DNA of 16,185 nt, from positions 1-16,185 of the forward strand of contig JAGHBZ010000046.1 in assembly GCA_021160705.1 (NCBI GenBank). The letters are read 5' to 3'. The position numbers were made by a program, and so were the translations under genes. The notes beneath the pieces were generated by a model. It was not told the origin of the DNA, did no database searches, and was given only the letters and a program-made list of their open reading frames with translations. The DNA is from Candidatus Sumerlaeota bacterium. GTDB lineage: Bacteria > Sumerlaeota > Sumerlaeia > MWCT01 > JAGHBZ01. The stretch's first letter is position 1, and each line of letters opens with the position of its first letter. Below are positions 1 through 7,573 of this stretch, piece by piece.

Positions 1-112
1 CACAAACCCGCTTCAATCCTTACTCAAGAGAACCCTACCCATCCAGCTACAAAATCTGGGTTGAATAATTGCTTAAAGTAATATTTGAGGGACTTGACAA
101 GGATGTGGCTCT

Positions 113-148
113 TATAATAAAATATGTAATTGGATTGTTTTGTATAAT
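113..148 (+). promoter_or_regulatory. Possible promoter for the tRNA pair
   Basis: Two TATAAT hexamers lie upstream of the first tRNA, at 113-118 and 143-148. A perfect TTGACA is at 94-99, but only 13 bases before the first TATAAT, which is too close for a normal sigma-70 promoter. The second TATAAT would start transcription roughly 25-30 bases before the tRNA and has no good -35 box. The region is AT-rich and the nearest gene downstream is the initiator tRNA. The call rests on hexamer matching only. Bases 1-112 otherwise show nothing I can name. Confidence 0.3.
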
Positions 149-180
149 AAAGAGCAGTTTAAATTTTTGGAAAGGATTGA

Positions 181-256
181 CGCGGGGTGGAGCAGTTGGT
201 AGCTCGTTGGGCTCATAACCCAGAGGTCGCGGGTTCGAATCCCGCCCCCGCTACCA
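181..256 (+). tRNA. Initiator tRNA-fMet (CAT)
   Basis: This folds as a complete 76-base cloverleaf with encoded 3' CCA. The anticodon CAT is at 214-216 in the loop CTCATAA. Two features mark it as the initiator: position 1 (C) cannot pair with position 72 (T), while positions 2-7 pair fully, and the anticodon stem has three consecutive G-C pairs (GGG/CCC). Both are the known determinants for formylation and P-site entry of bacterial tRNA-fMet. The T arm contains GGTTCGAAT. In E. coli the unpaired 1-72 pair is C-A; here it is C-T. A second CAT tRNA follows 69 bases downstream, probably in the same transcript. Confidence 0.95.
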
Positions 257-325
257 TTTTTTTAATGATACGTCTGACAGGGGTATTCTTTAAGAGATAA
301 TATGACCTCCTCTGGAGAGACGTGG

Positions 326-402
326 GGCGGTGTAGCTCAGCTGGTTAGAGCAAGCGGCTCATATCCGCTATGTCGGGGGTTCGAATCCCTCCACCGCTAC
401 CA
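326..402 (+). tRNA. tRNA with CAT anticodon, elongator Met or Ile2
   Basis: This is a complete 77-base cloverleaf. Acceptor stem GGCGGTG pairs with CACCGCT (1-72 is a G-T wobble), the anticodon stem is AGCGG/CCGCT, the T loop is GGTTCGAAT, and CCA is encoded. The anticodon CAT is at 360-362. Because position 1 pairs with 72 and the three G-C initiator signature is absent, it is not the initiator. It is either elongator Met or the Ile2 tRNA whose C34 is converted to lysidine by TilS. The overall sequence looks more like an elongator Met, but sequence alone does not settle identity. Confidence 0.9.
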
Positions 403-505
403 GTTTTGATTTTTCAGGTCTGGATTCCTCACGTATACTACCTTCTCATATATGTCTTATGTTTTGAGTAGGCATTGGCAGTAAAGAATTGTGCCATTAG
501 AATCC

Positions 506-567
506 TCCACACTGGCGCACAAAGAAGAAATTCCCGGGAATGTGTTTCTAATTAGAAGAAGTGTGGA
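506..567. repeat. Nested palindromes in the GT-C upstream region
   Basis: An 8-bp inverted repeat, TCCACACT (506-513) and AGTGTGGA (560-567), encloses two perfect 12-bp palindromes: ATTCCCGGGAAT (530-541) and TTCTAATTAGAA (546-557). All lie just upstream of a candidate promoter (581-610). Zero-loop palindromes are more like dimeric regulator sites than RNA hairpins, so an operator cluster is the simplest reading. No regulator gene sits next to it. The rest of 403-672 holds no gene I can support. Confidence 0.55.
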
Positions 568-580
568 ACTGAAGTGAAAG

Positions 581-610
581 TTGACATATTACCAAGATGC
601 TTAATATGCT
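581..610 (+). promoter_or_regulatory. Candidate sigma-70 promoter of the GT-C gene
   Basis: A perfect -35 hexamer TTGACA is at 581-586 and a partial -10 TATGCT (4 of 6 matches) at 605-610, separated by 18 bases. An overlapping alternative -10, TAATAT at 602-607, gives a 15-base spacer. Transcription would begin near 617, giving a leader of roughly 55 bases before the GTG start at 673. The palindromes at 506-567 lie directly upstream, where an activator or repressor could act. Confidence 0.45.
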
Positions 611-660
611 CTGATTTTGAGAATCCGGGTTGCTCATAAAGCAAGGGGGTTACCCAATCC

Positions 661-665
661 TGGAG
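661..665 (+). promoter_or_regulatory. Ribosome binding site deciding the GTG start at 673
   Basis: TGGAG lies 7 bases before the GTG at 673. It is the reason for accepting a GTG start; the next in-frame methionines are far into the protein, past the first membrane segment and the acidic loop. Confidence 0.65.
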
Positions 666-672
666 AATTTCA

Positions 673-2076
673 GTGCGACGTGGGAATTGGGAAATATTAC
701 TACTCACGGTTCTCCTGTTGCTCAATCTTACGACGAGATTAATCTGGCTCACTTATTATTATTCAGAACCCTGTTCAGATTGCGTGAATTATGTTGAGCT
801 GGCGGAGAATATTGCAAAGACAGGTGAGTATAAAGTAGGTGGGGAGTTAGACGTACACTGGCCGCCGCTCTGGCCTTATGTGCTTTCCATCGGAAAGAGC
901 ATAAACCCACCGGCAGATTACTCGCATACGATACTCATCGGGTTGCAGTTGTTAAACTGTCTTCTGCTCTGGTTGATTGCTCGGGAGCTTAGCCCGAAAT
1001 TATTAGTTGCCATAGTCGCTCTGCTTTTGTTCGCTCTCAATCCTTCGCATCTTATGATGTCAACGGTGTACTCAACCGAACATCTCTTCACTGCTCTGGT
1101 GAACCTATTTTTCCTGATTGTAATTAAAAGTATGAAACTCTCTGGGGATAGGAGCGAGACAACTATGCCTGAAGCGGATACCCGAGACGAACCCCCGGGT
1201 GCTGAGAAGCCTATGTTCAAAGAGCCGCCAGTGACATTGTTTACGCTCATCAGGGGTATAGGTGCGGGGATTTGCCTTGGGCTCGCCACACTTGCACGGG
1301 GTACCACATTGCCCCTGATATTTCTTTTACCTATTCTCTGCGTGGTACGTTTGCGAAAAGGGCATCTTTTCAATCTTCCCCTCGCATTCTGGCTAACAGT
1401 ATTCTTATTTGCGCTTATCCCAGTAGTGCTCTGGAGCTATCGAAACTATAAGGTGAGCGGAACTTATATCTGGGTTTCTGCGACCGGGGCTGAAAACTTC
1501 TGGCTTGGGAATAATCCTTCTTGTAAACTCAGCTGGATGCCCTATGATTCACCTTACCGGGGAAAGCAGAGAAGTATGGGTATTGGCGAGAGAGTCCGTT
1601 TCTGGAGAAGGGAAGCAATCCGATTTATGATTACACATCCCTTTACAACGCTTATAGCCTGTGTGGCAAAAACGTACTTGCTCTTCTATCCAGATATGTA
1701 TGACGTATGCTTTTACAGGTCAATCCATAATACCTTTGGACAAATTCCCTATTTTTGCTGGCGATTCTTAAACCACTTAATCTGGTTTATCGTGCTCTTT
1801 GGGCTACTTTCTTTTATCATATTTAAGTTCATCCTGCCGTTTAAAGTTCAATCTCTTTATGACCCTGAAGTCCTCACATTTCTTCTCTGTATTGTCTTGT
1901 TCTGGATATTAATACACTGTATCACACTGGGACATCCTCGCTATCGCTACCCGATTGAGCATATCCTCTGGATGATTTCTGTAATCGGGTATCTGCAACT
2001 CATAAATCTTCGTAAACGCTGGAGAACATACATAACACGGTTCAACGACAATCTTTCCTACGATGAAAATAAATAG
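673..2076 (+). CDS. GT-C membrane glycosyltransferase (GT39/ArnT-like)
   Basis: The 467-residue polytopic membrane protein has a short basic N-terminus and a first membrane helix near residues 8-28. A periplasmic first loop contains an acidic residue in the context SDCVNYVELA (D36) and then HWPPLWP. This matches the layout of polyprenyl-phosphate-sugar-dependent GT-C enzymes, where an acidic residue in the first loop is catalytic. Residues about 200-220 (GICLGLATLARGTTLPL) and the C-terminal RYRYPIEHILW segment are also typical. Such enzymes move a sugar from a lipid carrier to a lipid or protein acceptor on the outer face of the inner membrane. A hydrophilic, acidic, proline-containing stretch of about 35 residues (near 152-187) lies between helices and may be lineage-specific. 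Acceptor and sugar cannot be read. GTG start, supported by TGGAG upstream. It stands alone, convergent with folE. Confidence 0.8.
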   Translation: MRRGNWEILLLTVLLLLNLTTRLIWLTYYYSEPCSDCVNYVELAENIAKTGEYKVGGELDVHWPPLWPYVLSIGKSINPPADYSHTILIGLQLLNCLLLWLIARELSPKLLVAIVALLLFALNPSHLMMSTVYSTEHLFTALVNLFFLIVIKSMKLSGDRSETTMPEADTRDEPPGAEKPMFKEPPVTLFTLIRGIGAGICLGLATLARGTTLPLIFLLPILCVVRLRKGHLFNLPLAFWLTVFLFALIPVVLWSYRNYKVSGTYIWVSATGAENFWLGNNPSCKLSWMPYDSPYRGKQRSMGIGERVRFWRREAIRFMITHPFTTLIACVAKTYLLFYPDMYDVCFYRSIHNTFGQIPYFCWRFLNHLIWFIVLFGLLSFIIFKFILPFKVQSLYDPEVLTFLLCIVLFWILIHCITLGHPRYRYPIEHILWMISVIGYLQLINLRKRWRTYITRFNDNLSYDENK

Positions 2077-2433
2077 GAAACCTGTTCTGAGTAATTTTAA
2101 ACTGACCGAGCCGCAAATAGCGAATTTTGCTACAAAGAGAAGAGCTACTGCATTCTGAGTTCTGAATTGTAAAATCGGAAGAAAACCCCTGTTTTAGGAA
2201 TTGTTGCCTGGTCTGAATGAAATTATGGAAATGAATCACAAGCATAATGATTAATCTGGCTTTGGTTCTGTGAGTAAGCGTTTTGTTCTGCTGGAAAGAT
2301 ATTTTCTTTGTGATAAAGTTAATTTTCAGGCATTGCGGAAGAGATAGTGTAGCATACACCTTCCTGGCCACACAGAATAAAGACAAAGGTAGCGGATGTA
2401 AGCCAGGCGACTGATGGGTCAAACAAAAAATGA
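2077..2433. other. Gene-free spacer between convergent genes
   Basis: The 357 bases lie between the stop of the GT-C gene and the stop of folE. Open frames on the minus strand here give low-complexity, unconvincing proteins without ribosome binding sites, one of them antisense to the end of the GT-C gene. No hairpin followed by a T run is apparent for either gene. A small TAGC/GCTA dyad near 2116-2130 is the only structure noticed. It could be decayed coding DNA, but no family is recognisable. Confidence 0.5.
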
Positions 2434-3012
2434 TTACAGTTGCTTGTTCTGTTCAATAAGGGAAAGGAATTCAAGGCGGGTTTGTTCTCTGGTGCGAAAC
2501 CCACCCAGCATAGCGCTCGCCAGGGTGCGAGATTCCTGTTTCTGTACGCCGCGCATCATCATACATAGATGATACGCTTCAGTGACCACACCCACACCTT
2601 TAGGGTTCAGCACGGACTGCAACGCCTCGGCAATCTGGTAAGTCATTCTTTCCTGCAGCTGGAGTCGTCGAGCAAACATATCAACAATGCGCGGTATCTT
2701 GCTGATGCCGATGATTCTCCCTGCTGGTAGATACCCTATATGGCAGACGCCCCAGATGGGCAGAAGATGATGCTCGCAAAGGCTGAAAAAATGAATGTTC
2801 TTTACCAGAACCATCTCGTCGCATTTCTCTTCATAGAGTGCATCCTTGACAATGGCATTCAGGTCCTGTCGGTAGCCCTCAGTTAAAAACAAATAAGAGC
2901 GAGCAACACGTTCAGGTGTGTCGATTAACCCTGGTCGGGTTAAGTCCTCGCCGAGTACTGTAATGAGTCGACGTGTCAACTCCGCTATTTCTTTCACCTT
3001 CTCTTTGTTCAT
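2434..3012 (-). CDS. folE: GTP cyclohydrolase I
   Basis: This enzyme converts GTP to 7,8-dihydroneopterin triphosphate, the first step toward tetrahydrofolate and also the entry to queuosine/7-deazapurines. From the ATG at 3012 the protein is 192 residues, close to the usual size. It has the family signatures DTPERVARS, SLCEHHLLP and HLCMMMRGVQKQ. The zinc ligands correspond to C79 and H82 (CEHH) and C150 (HLC), and H148 is the conserved catalytic histidine. The frame stays open to another ATG at 3138, but those 42 extra residues do not resemble the family, and the sequence there includes a 12-bp tandem duplication in the rfbB spacer, so I prefer 3012. The TTGGAAAA before this ATG is a weak ribosome binding site, so the start is only fairly sure. 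It lies 163 bp downstream of rfbB on the same strand. Confidence 0.95.
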   Translation of the reverse strand: MNKEKVKEIAELTRRLITVLGEDLTRPGLIDTPERVARSYLFLTEGYRQDLNAIVKDALYEEKCDEMVLVKNIHFFSLCEHHLLPIWGVCHIGYLPAGRIIGISKIPRIVDMFARRLQLQERMTYQIAEALQSVLNPKGVGVVTEAYHLCMMMRGVQKQESRTLASAMLGGFRTREQTRLEFLSLIEQNKQL

Positions 3013-3139
3013 TTTTCCAATTTCTCTCTTCTTTATTTGAAAAAACTCTCCTCGTCCTAAGGCTTCGTGTAATGTTATTCCTTCTCCAACCCTCAGACCC
3101 TCAGAATGGCTAATTGAAATATCCGGAAAAGTCCACATT

Positions 3140-3163
3140 AATTATGCTTAAAATTATGCTTAA
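3140..3163. repeat. Perfect 12-bp tandem duplication
   Basis: AATTATGCTTAA occurs twice head to tail (3140-3151 and 3152-3163) in the spacer between rfbB and folE. It is probably replication slippage. It overlaps the alternative upstream ATG of folE at 3138 only at its edge, so it would lie in the 5' leader of folE. Confidence 0.85.
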
Positions 3164-3175
3164 TCCTATTCTACA

Positions 3176-4174
3176 TTACATCTTATAATACTCTTTGTAA
3201 AACCGCTGGAATTCGCCGGATTTAACTCGTTCCCACCACCAGCGATTCTCTACATACCAGTGAACAGTATCCTCCAGAGCCGTGTCAAAATCAGTCCTTG
3301 GATGCCAACCCAGATTATGTATTCTTGTGGAATCAATAGAGTAACGACGGTCGTGTCCTTTTCGGTCGGTAACGTAGCGAATCAGACTCTCAGGTTTGCC
3401 CAGGATGGCAAGAATTTTTCTGGTGATTTCGATATTAGTGCGTTCATTATCGCCACCAATGTTATATATCCTGCCGGGTTCACCTTTATGGAGCACGAGG
3501 TCAATGGCTTCGCAATTGTCCTTCACATACAACCAGTCCCGAACATTCATACCGTCGCCATAAAGAGGCAGTGGTTTATCCTCAAGGGCATTGGTAATAA
3601 AAAGTGGAATGAGTTTTTCTGGATATTGATAGGGACCATAATTGTTAGAGCTGCGGGTAATGATGACAGGGAGCCTGTAGGTCACCCAATAAGCATTGAC
3701 GAGCATATCAGCCCCCGCTTTGCTGGCGGCATACGGACTACTGGGATTTAGTGGTGCATCTTCTTTAAACGAGCCTTCAGTGATTGAGCCATACACTTCA
3801 TCAGTGGATATTTGCACAAATCGTTCAATGTTAAGTTCCCGGACAGTCTCCAGCAGTGTATAAGTGCCGAGAACATCCGTGCGGATAAATGCCTCTGAAT
3901 CAAGGATTGAGCGGTCTACGTGGGTCTCAGCAGCGAAATTAACGATATAGTCCACGTCTTCTGCCGCCTCTTTCAGGAGTGCTTTATCGCAAATATCGCC
4001 TTTGATGAAAGTGAACCTATCGTCATCCATCACATCGCGCAGGTTATCAAGATTACCAGCGTAGGTCAGTTTATCCAGCACTTTGACCCTATAGTCAGGA
4101 TAAGTATCAAGGATGTGATGGACAAAATTGCTCCCGATAAATCCTGCACCACCTGTAATAAGTATAGTCTTCAT
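3176..4174 (-). CDS. rfbB: dTDP-glucose 4,6-dehydratase
   Basis: This cytosolic enzyme converts dTDP-D-glucose to dTDP-4-keto-6-deoxy-D-glucose with bound NAD+, the branch point to L-rhamnose and other deoxysugars of surface glycans. The 332-residue protein is full length for RfbB/RmlB. Visible motifs are the Rossmann loop GGAGFIG (8-14), the catalytic T124-D125-E126 followed by VYGS, and the YxxxK pair Y148 and K152 (YAASK). The ending RWWWERVKSGEFQRFYKEYY is typical of the family. The start ATG at 4174 is preceded by a purine-rich GAGAAGAGAG. The gene is divergent from the polysaccharide cassette that starts near 4257 and supports the view that this region builds a deoxysugar-containing glycan. 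The partner genes rmlA, rmlC and rmlD are not in the window. Confidence 0.96.
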   Translation of the reverse strand: MKTILITGGAGFIGSNFVHHILDTYPDYRVKVLDKLTYAGNLDNLRDVMDDDRFTFIKGDICDKALLKEAAEDVDYIVNFAAETHVDRSILDSEAFIRTDVLGTYTLLETVRELNIERFVQISTDEVYGSITEGSFKEDAPLNPSSPYAASKAGADMLVNAYWVTYRLPVIITRSSNNYGPYQYPEKLIPLFITNALEDKPLPLYGDGMNVRDWLYVKDNCEAIDLVLHKGEPGRIYNIGGDNERTNIEITRKILAILGKPESLIRYVTDRKGHDRRYSIDSTRIHNLGWHPRTDFDTALEDTVHWYVENRWWWERVKSGEFQRFYKEYYKM

Positions 4175-4256
4175 CTCTCTTCTCGTGTTTTTAAATTTGC
4201 AATTGGTGAATTAATCTGTAAAACTCAAAATCAATATTAGATGTTTGAGCAGAGAA

Positions 4257-4808
4257 ATGTCAACTACCGAAGATAGACGAATCCTGATGATTGGGTTGGT
4301 TAATCGTGGGGGAAAATTAGCTGACTCACCGTTATTGGTGGAAGCAGGGGCGCTGGCTACACATCCTCAGGTAGAATGGCTTTTCTTTTATCAAGACAAT
4401 ATAGGGATAATAACGGACTCTTACAGAGAGCATTTAATTACGGGCTATCCTGTACTCAACTTTGGAGCTACAGATGAGCCCTTTACAGACCGCATAAGCA
4501 GGGAGTTATTTAGTGAATTTTTTACACGATTTCTGTTTGCCAAAAAGATACAAATCATCATCACCACGACGTTGGTGGGTCTTGAGATAGTAAAAAAAAT
4601 TGCCGGAAAGAGCAATATAGGGATTGTCTTATATCAAAGAGAGAGTGCGAAAATACCACACAAGAGAGTCAGACACTTAAAGAACGTTGAGGTTGTTTGC
4701 ACACAGAAAACTGACAGTGGTAGAGCAGGCAGACTTTTTCCTGTTCATTATATCACCTCGCTCGCTACGTTAATCGAATCAAAAATGAAAGAGCTGAATA
4801 AGCAATGA
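4257..4808 (+). CDS. Unrecognised protein heading the polysaccharide cassette
   Basis: About 183 residues from the ATG at 4257; a TTG at 4245 would add four residues and is the alternative. I do not recognise the family. It is soluble, with no signal peptide or membrane helix, and alternates beta-strand-like and helix-like stretches: RRILMIGLVNRGG near the N-terminus, then KKIQIIITTTLVGLEIVKKIAGK, then IGIVLYQRES. This resembles the N-terminal acceptor half of a GT-B glycosyltransferase, but the nucleotide-sugar-binding C-terminal half is missing. That is an inference from pattern, not a family match. Its stop overlaps the start of the next gene by four bases (ATGA at 4805-4808), which implies translational coupling and a job in the same glycan pathway. 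Confidence 0.75.
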   Translation: MSTTEDRRILMIGLVNRGGKLADSPLLVEAGALATHPQVEWLFFYQDNIGIITDSYREHLITGYPVLNFGATDEPFTDRISRELFSEFFTRFLFAKKIQIIITTTLVGLEIVKKIAGKSNIGIVLYQRESAKIPHKRVRHLKNVEVVCTQKTDSGRAGRLFPVHYITSLATLIESKMKELNKQ

Positions 4809-6232
4809 CCGAAAAAACTTCAGAGAGTATACATCTAAATCCAGAGAGGACACGTGTTGCTATAACGATAGAGCTTATTGTGGGTTTTCTTTTTATTCTT
4901 CTGGTATTTTTTCTTGTGCTTATCAATATGGGCGTACTCCAAGCCCTTGCTTTTTCATTCGTCATCATTGTGCCTTTAGCGACGTTTATACTTGGTCCAT
5001 TCTGGGGATTTTTGCTGTATTTCCCGACGACGTTTGTATTGGCGATTCCTTTAGAAGTTGTTCCGTTTACCCTTAACCAATTGGCAGGTGCATTATTCAT
5101 AATAGGCTGGCTACGCTGGTGGTGGCAGGGGAAAGCCCGTATTGTTCCCACGCGATATTTACTTCTGCTAATAGTGGTAATTATATATTTCTCTTTATCT
5201 GCGTTACTTGGGGAAGACCCGGCTCAGGGTGTCCAGGCGTTTCGCTATCTGATGACTTATTTTATTCTCTCGCTGGTAATTGTTTCAATGCTGAATTCCA
5301 GAGGCGACATCAATACTTTGTCCTGGATTATACTAATCGTCACGTTTGCCCACGCACTAATCGGGTTTTACGAATTTTTCAGTGGTGTTGATGTTCTGGT
5401 TCCTACACGTGCACGTTTCTTGGGGACATTCAGAATCAACGCGGCATCACCCTCTGCGGTAGTGTATGGACATTATTTAGTGTTTGCATTTCCGTTTGGG
5501 TATTATTTGTTCAGCGAACTCAAAAACCCAGTGATGAAGCTGGTTGCACTTTGCCTGACATTGTTTGTGATTCTTGTAAGTGTGCTGACATTGAGTCGTC
5601 AGGTCATTATAATCCTTGCATTCCAGTTCCTATTAATTCCCCTACTTTTCAAAAATCGTTTTTCTAAAATATTTTTAGTTATTGTGGTCTTAGTGGGTCT
5701 TATCAGTGCTCCTTATGTTGCACATCGGATAGTTCAGCGGTTTCAGACCGCAAAAGCAGGTGGACTTATGAGAGACCGCTCGGTAATTTCACGAACGGAT
5801 GCGTTTAAGGTAATGAAACGTATCGTCCAGCAGAAACCGTTCTTTGGTATAGGGCTGGGGTCGTTTCCTACTCGATGGGCTCAGTATGTAGGGTTTGACA
5901 CTTACGCATTACATTTTGATAAAAATTACCTGGCTTATACTGATTGCACATATACTCAGTTATTATCAGAAACGGGACTCGTTGGGTTTGTGCTCGCATT
6001 ATCAATTTATATCAATGTCATAGTAATCGCAGCGAAGAAAAGGCGAGAAGGCATAAGGCAAAAAGATTGGACACAGGTAAATTTTAGTAGCACTATCCTT
6101 GTGCTTATTTTTGCGTTGCTGATGGGTAATATTGCTGAGGACTCACTTCTTGGGTTACGTAGCTGGCTTATTTGTGCACTGGTGCTTGTTCTGCAAAAAT
6201 GGGAGACATTTCGTCAGGATGAAGAATCTTGA
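4805..6232 (+). CDS. O-antigen ligase/polymerase-like membrane protein
   Basis: The 475-residue inner-membrane protein has roughly ten or more hydrophobic segments and a large periplasmic region around residues 305-380. It fits the Wzy_C/WaaL (O-antigen ligase) superfamily by TLSRQ at 262-266, R330, GIGLGSFP at 348-355 and the YTQLLSETGLVGF segment at 383-395. Members either join undecaprenyl-linked glycans to a lipid or protein acceptor (ligase) or polymerise repeat units (Wzy); sequence alone does not separate them. The usual HN(x)YLQ before the conserved E is here YTDCTYTQ. The start ATG overlaps the previous stop, and its own stop overlaps the next gene's TTG, so the three genes form one tightly coupled unit. 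The cytoplasmic N-terminus (about 15-20 residues) is hydrophilic. Confidence 0.85.
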   Translation: MTEKTSESIHLNPERTRVAITIELIVGFLFILLVFFLVLINMGVLQALAFSFVIIVPLATFILGPFWGFLLYFPTTFVLAIPLEVVPFTLNQLAGALFIIGWLRWWWQGKARIVPTRYLLLLIVVIIYFSLSALLGEDPAQGVQAFRYLMTYFILSLVIVSMLNSRGDINTLSWIILIVTFAHALIGFYEFFSGVDVLVPTRARFLGTFRINAASPSAVVYGHYLVFAFPFGYYLFSELKNPVMKLVALCLTLFVILVSVLTLSRQVIIILAFQFLLIPLLFKNRFSKIFLVIVVLVGLISAPYVAHRIVQRFQTAKAGGLMRDRSVISRTDAFKVMKRIVQQKPFFGIGLGSFPTRWAQYVGFDTYALHFDKNYLAYTDCTYTQLLSETGLVGFVLALSIYINVIVIAAKKRREGIRQKDWTQVNFSSTILVLIFALLMGNIAEDSLLGLRSWLICALVLVLQKWETFRQDEES

Positions 6233-7521
6233 AAAATAATTTATCGCGACTCTTTTCGCCTGCTTCATCAAACGTGACTAATATACTCTGCATATCACAT
6301 TCAGCCGAACTCTCAGGGGCAACGCTGTCGTTGTTGCGAGTGGCTTCTTACCTTGCTGAGAAAGGGCATTCTATTACCATAATTTTCCCTGAGGAGGTCC
6401 ACGTTTTTCCATCAACGATAAAACTGGATAATGTTCGCAAGACCGTACTGTACAATCCAGAACTCAGCTGGGTAGAGACAAAAGGAGTCAAAAAGAAAAT
6501 CTCCCTGCTCTGGCAACGAATTAAGTATGTCCGGCAGGTAAGGCGATTTGTTAAGCAGGGTAATTTTGACTTGATATACGTGAATTCAGCAATGGCACTC
6601 TTTGGTGGACTGGGCGCTAAAAGCGCAGGGAAAAAAGTTGTCTGGCATATCCGGGAAGACCTTCCCCTGACCCCGGGCAACAGACTCAGAATTATCATAA
6701 TTAAAAAAATAGCTAATAGTATTATTTTTGTTTCGCGCTCTATTGCACGTGCATTTGGCAATAAACCGACTCACCAGGAGTGGTTTTTTATCCCCAATCC
6801 AGTGGAAGTATCAAAATTTAAGGTCTCAGATGACGAAATCGCTACCGGTCGCAAAGAACTTAATATTCCTGATAACACTCCTGTCATTATTAACGTAGGG
6901 TTTATCAGTTATAGAAAAGGAATAGACGTACTGCTCAGGGCATTCTCCCTTGTGATAGCTGAGTATCCTCAGGTGCGATTGCTTATTGTGGGAGAACGTG
7001 CTCGCACGACAACGGATACTTACTGGAATGAACTTCAACGCATTATCAAAGAGAACAATATGGAGGACTCAGTGGTATTTACCGGTTTTCGTGAAGACGT
7101 GCACCGCCTTGTTGGGCTGAGCGATATATTTGTGTTATCTTCACGGAACGAGGCAATGCCGGTATGTGTGTTAGAGGCAATGGCTGGTGGCAAACCGATT
7201 GTCGCCACTAATGTTGATGCCATCACCGACATCTTAGATAATGGTAAACTTGGTATCATCGTTCCACCTGACAATCCTGACGCACTGGCAACCGCAATCA
7301 TTGAGCTCTTGCAGGATGAAACAAAACGAAAAAATATGGGACAATTGGCACAGGAGAAAGCGATTACGGCATACCAGCCTGAAAAGATTTATCCTGAGAT
7401 TGAGAGTGCTATTTTGAGGTATGTTCATTCTTCGGTTGGTCGGTTAAGTCGGTTAAGTCGGTTAATCGGTTGGTCGGTTAAGTCGGCTAAGTCGGTTAGT
7501 CGGTTTGGGGTAAGGGGATAA
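6229..7521 (+). CDS. GT4-family glycosyltransferase with repeat-encoded tail
   Basis: The 430-residue cytosolic retaining GT-B glycosyltransferase transfers a sugar from a nucleotide donor to a growing glycan. The N-terminal domain carries the acceptor-side loop HSAELSGAT (24-32). The C-terminal domain carries RKGIDVLLRAF (229-239), VFTGFREDV and the donor-binding EX7E motif (E308 and E316, EAMPVCVLE) followed by GGKPIVATNV. The TTG start at 6229 overlaps the previous TGA and has AGGA 9 bases upstream. The catalytic fold ends near residue 400. The last 29 residues (GRLSRLSRLIGWSVKSAKSV and on) are encoded by the 8/9-bp tandem repeat at 7433-7510, so the native C-terminus has been extended or replaced. 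Activity is probably retained because all core motifs are intact. Confidence 0.93.
   Translation: MKNNLSRLFSPASSNVTNILCISHSAELSGATLSLLRVASYLAEKGHSITIIFPEEVHVFPSTIKLDNVRKTVLYNPELSWVETKGVKKKISLLWQRIKYVRQVRRFVKQGNFDLIYVNSAMALFGGLGAKSAGKKVVWHIREDLPLTPGNRLRIIIIKKIANSIIFVSRSIARAFGNKPTHQEWFFIPNPVEVSKFKVSDDEIATGRKELNIPDNTPVIINVGFISYRKGIDVLLRAFSLVIAEYPQVRLLIVGERARTTTDTYWNELQRIIKENNMEDSVVFTGFREDVHRLVGLSDIFVLSSRNEAMPVCVLEAMAGGKPIVATNVDAITDILDNGKLGIIVPPDNPDALATAIIELLQDETKRKNMGQLAQEKAITAYQPEKIYPEIESAILRYVHSSVGRLSRLSRLIGWSVKSAKSVSRFGVRG
7433..7510 (+). repeat. Tandem 8/9-bp repeat, CGGTTAAGT type
   Basis: There are nine consecutive copies of a CGGTT-starting unit, at 7433, 7441, 7450, 7459, 7467, 7475, 7484, 7493 and 7501. 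Four copies are 9 bases (CGGTTAAGT three times, CGGCTAAGT once), four are 8 bases (CGGTTGGT twice, CGGTTAAT, CGGTTAGT), and a last diverged unit runs into a G-rich end. The mix of 8- and 9-mers shifts the frame inside the array, yet it stays open and forms the C-terminus of the glycosyltransferase. The pattern is that of a slippage-prone minisatellite. Confidence 0.92.
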
Positions 7522-7573
7522 ATGAGGGACTTGAGGTTCAATATAAATTTTGTCAATTCTGGTGGTTCAGTAT

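Noticed and set aside
1..81. Frame 1 is open from the window edge to a TAA at 79-81 and could be the tail of a protein.
   Set aside because: Only 26 codons are visible, with no motif or family resemblance, so a gene end cannot be supported.
181..402. tRNA 3' ends as an integration (att) site.
   Set aside because: No integrase and no duplicated tRNA 3' end elsewhere in the window; the similarity of the two T arms is normal.
2042..2422. A 126-codon minus-strand open frame between the GT-C gene and folE.
   Set aside because: No ribosome binding site, cysteine/serine/lysine-rich sequence of no known type, and it is antisense to the end of the GT-C gene.
3013..3138. In-frame 42-codon upstream extension of folE from ATG 3138.
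   Set aside because: GTP cyclohydrolase I of this type starts near MNKEKVKEI; the extension lacks family resemblance and starts next to a slippage repeat.
4175..4256. Divergent promoters between rfbB and the polysaccharide cassette.
   Set aside because: A promoter is expected here, but the hexamers seen (for example TTGCAA at 4197 with TAAAAC at 4219) are too weak to list.
7433..7510. The tandem repeat as a CRISPR array or iteron origin.
   Set aside because: Units are contiguous with no unique spacers, only 8-9 bases long, and no cas or replication gene is near.
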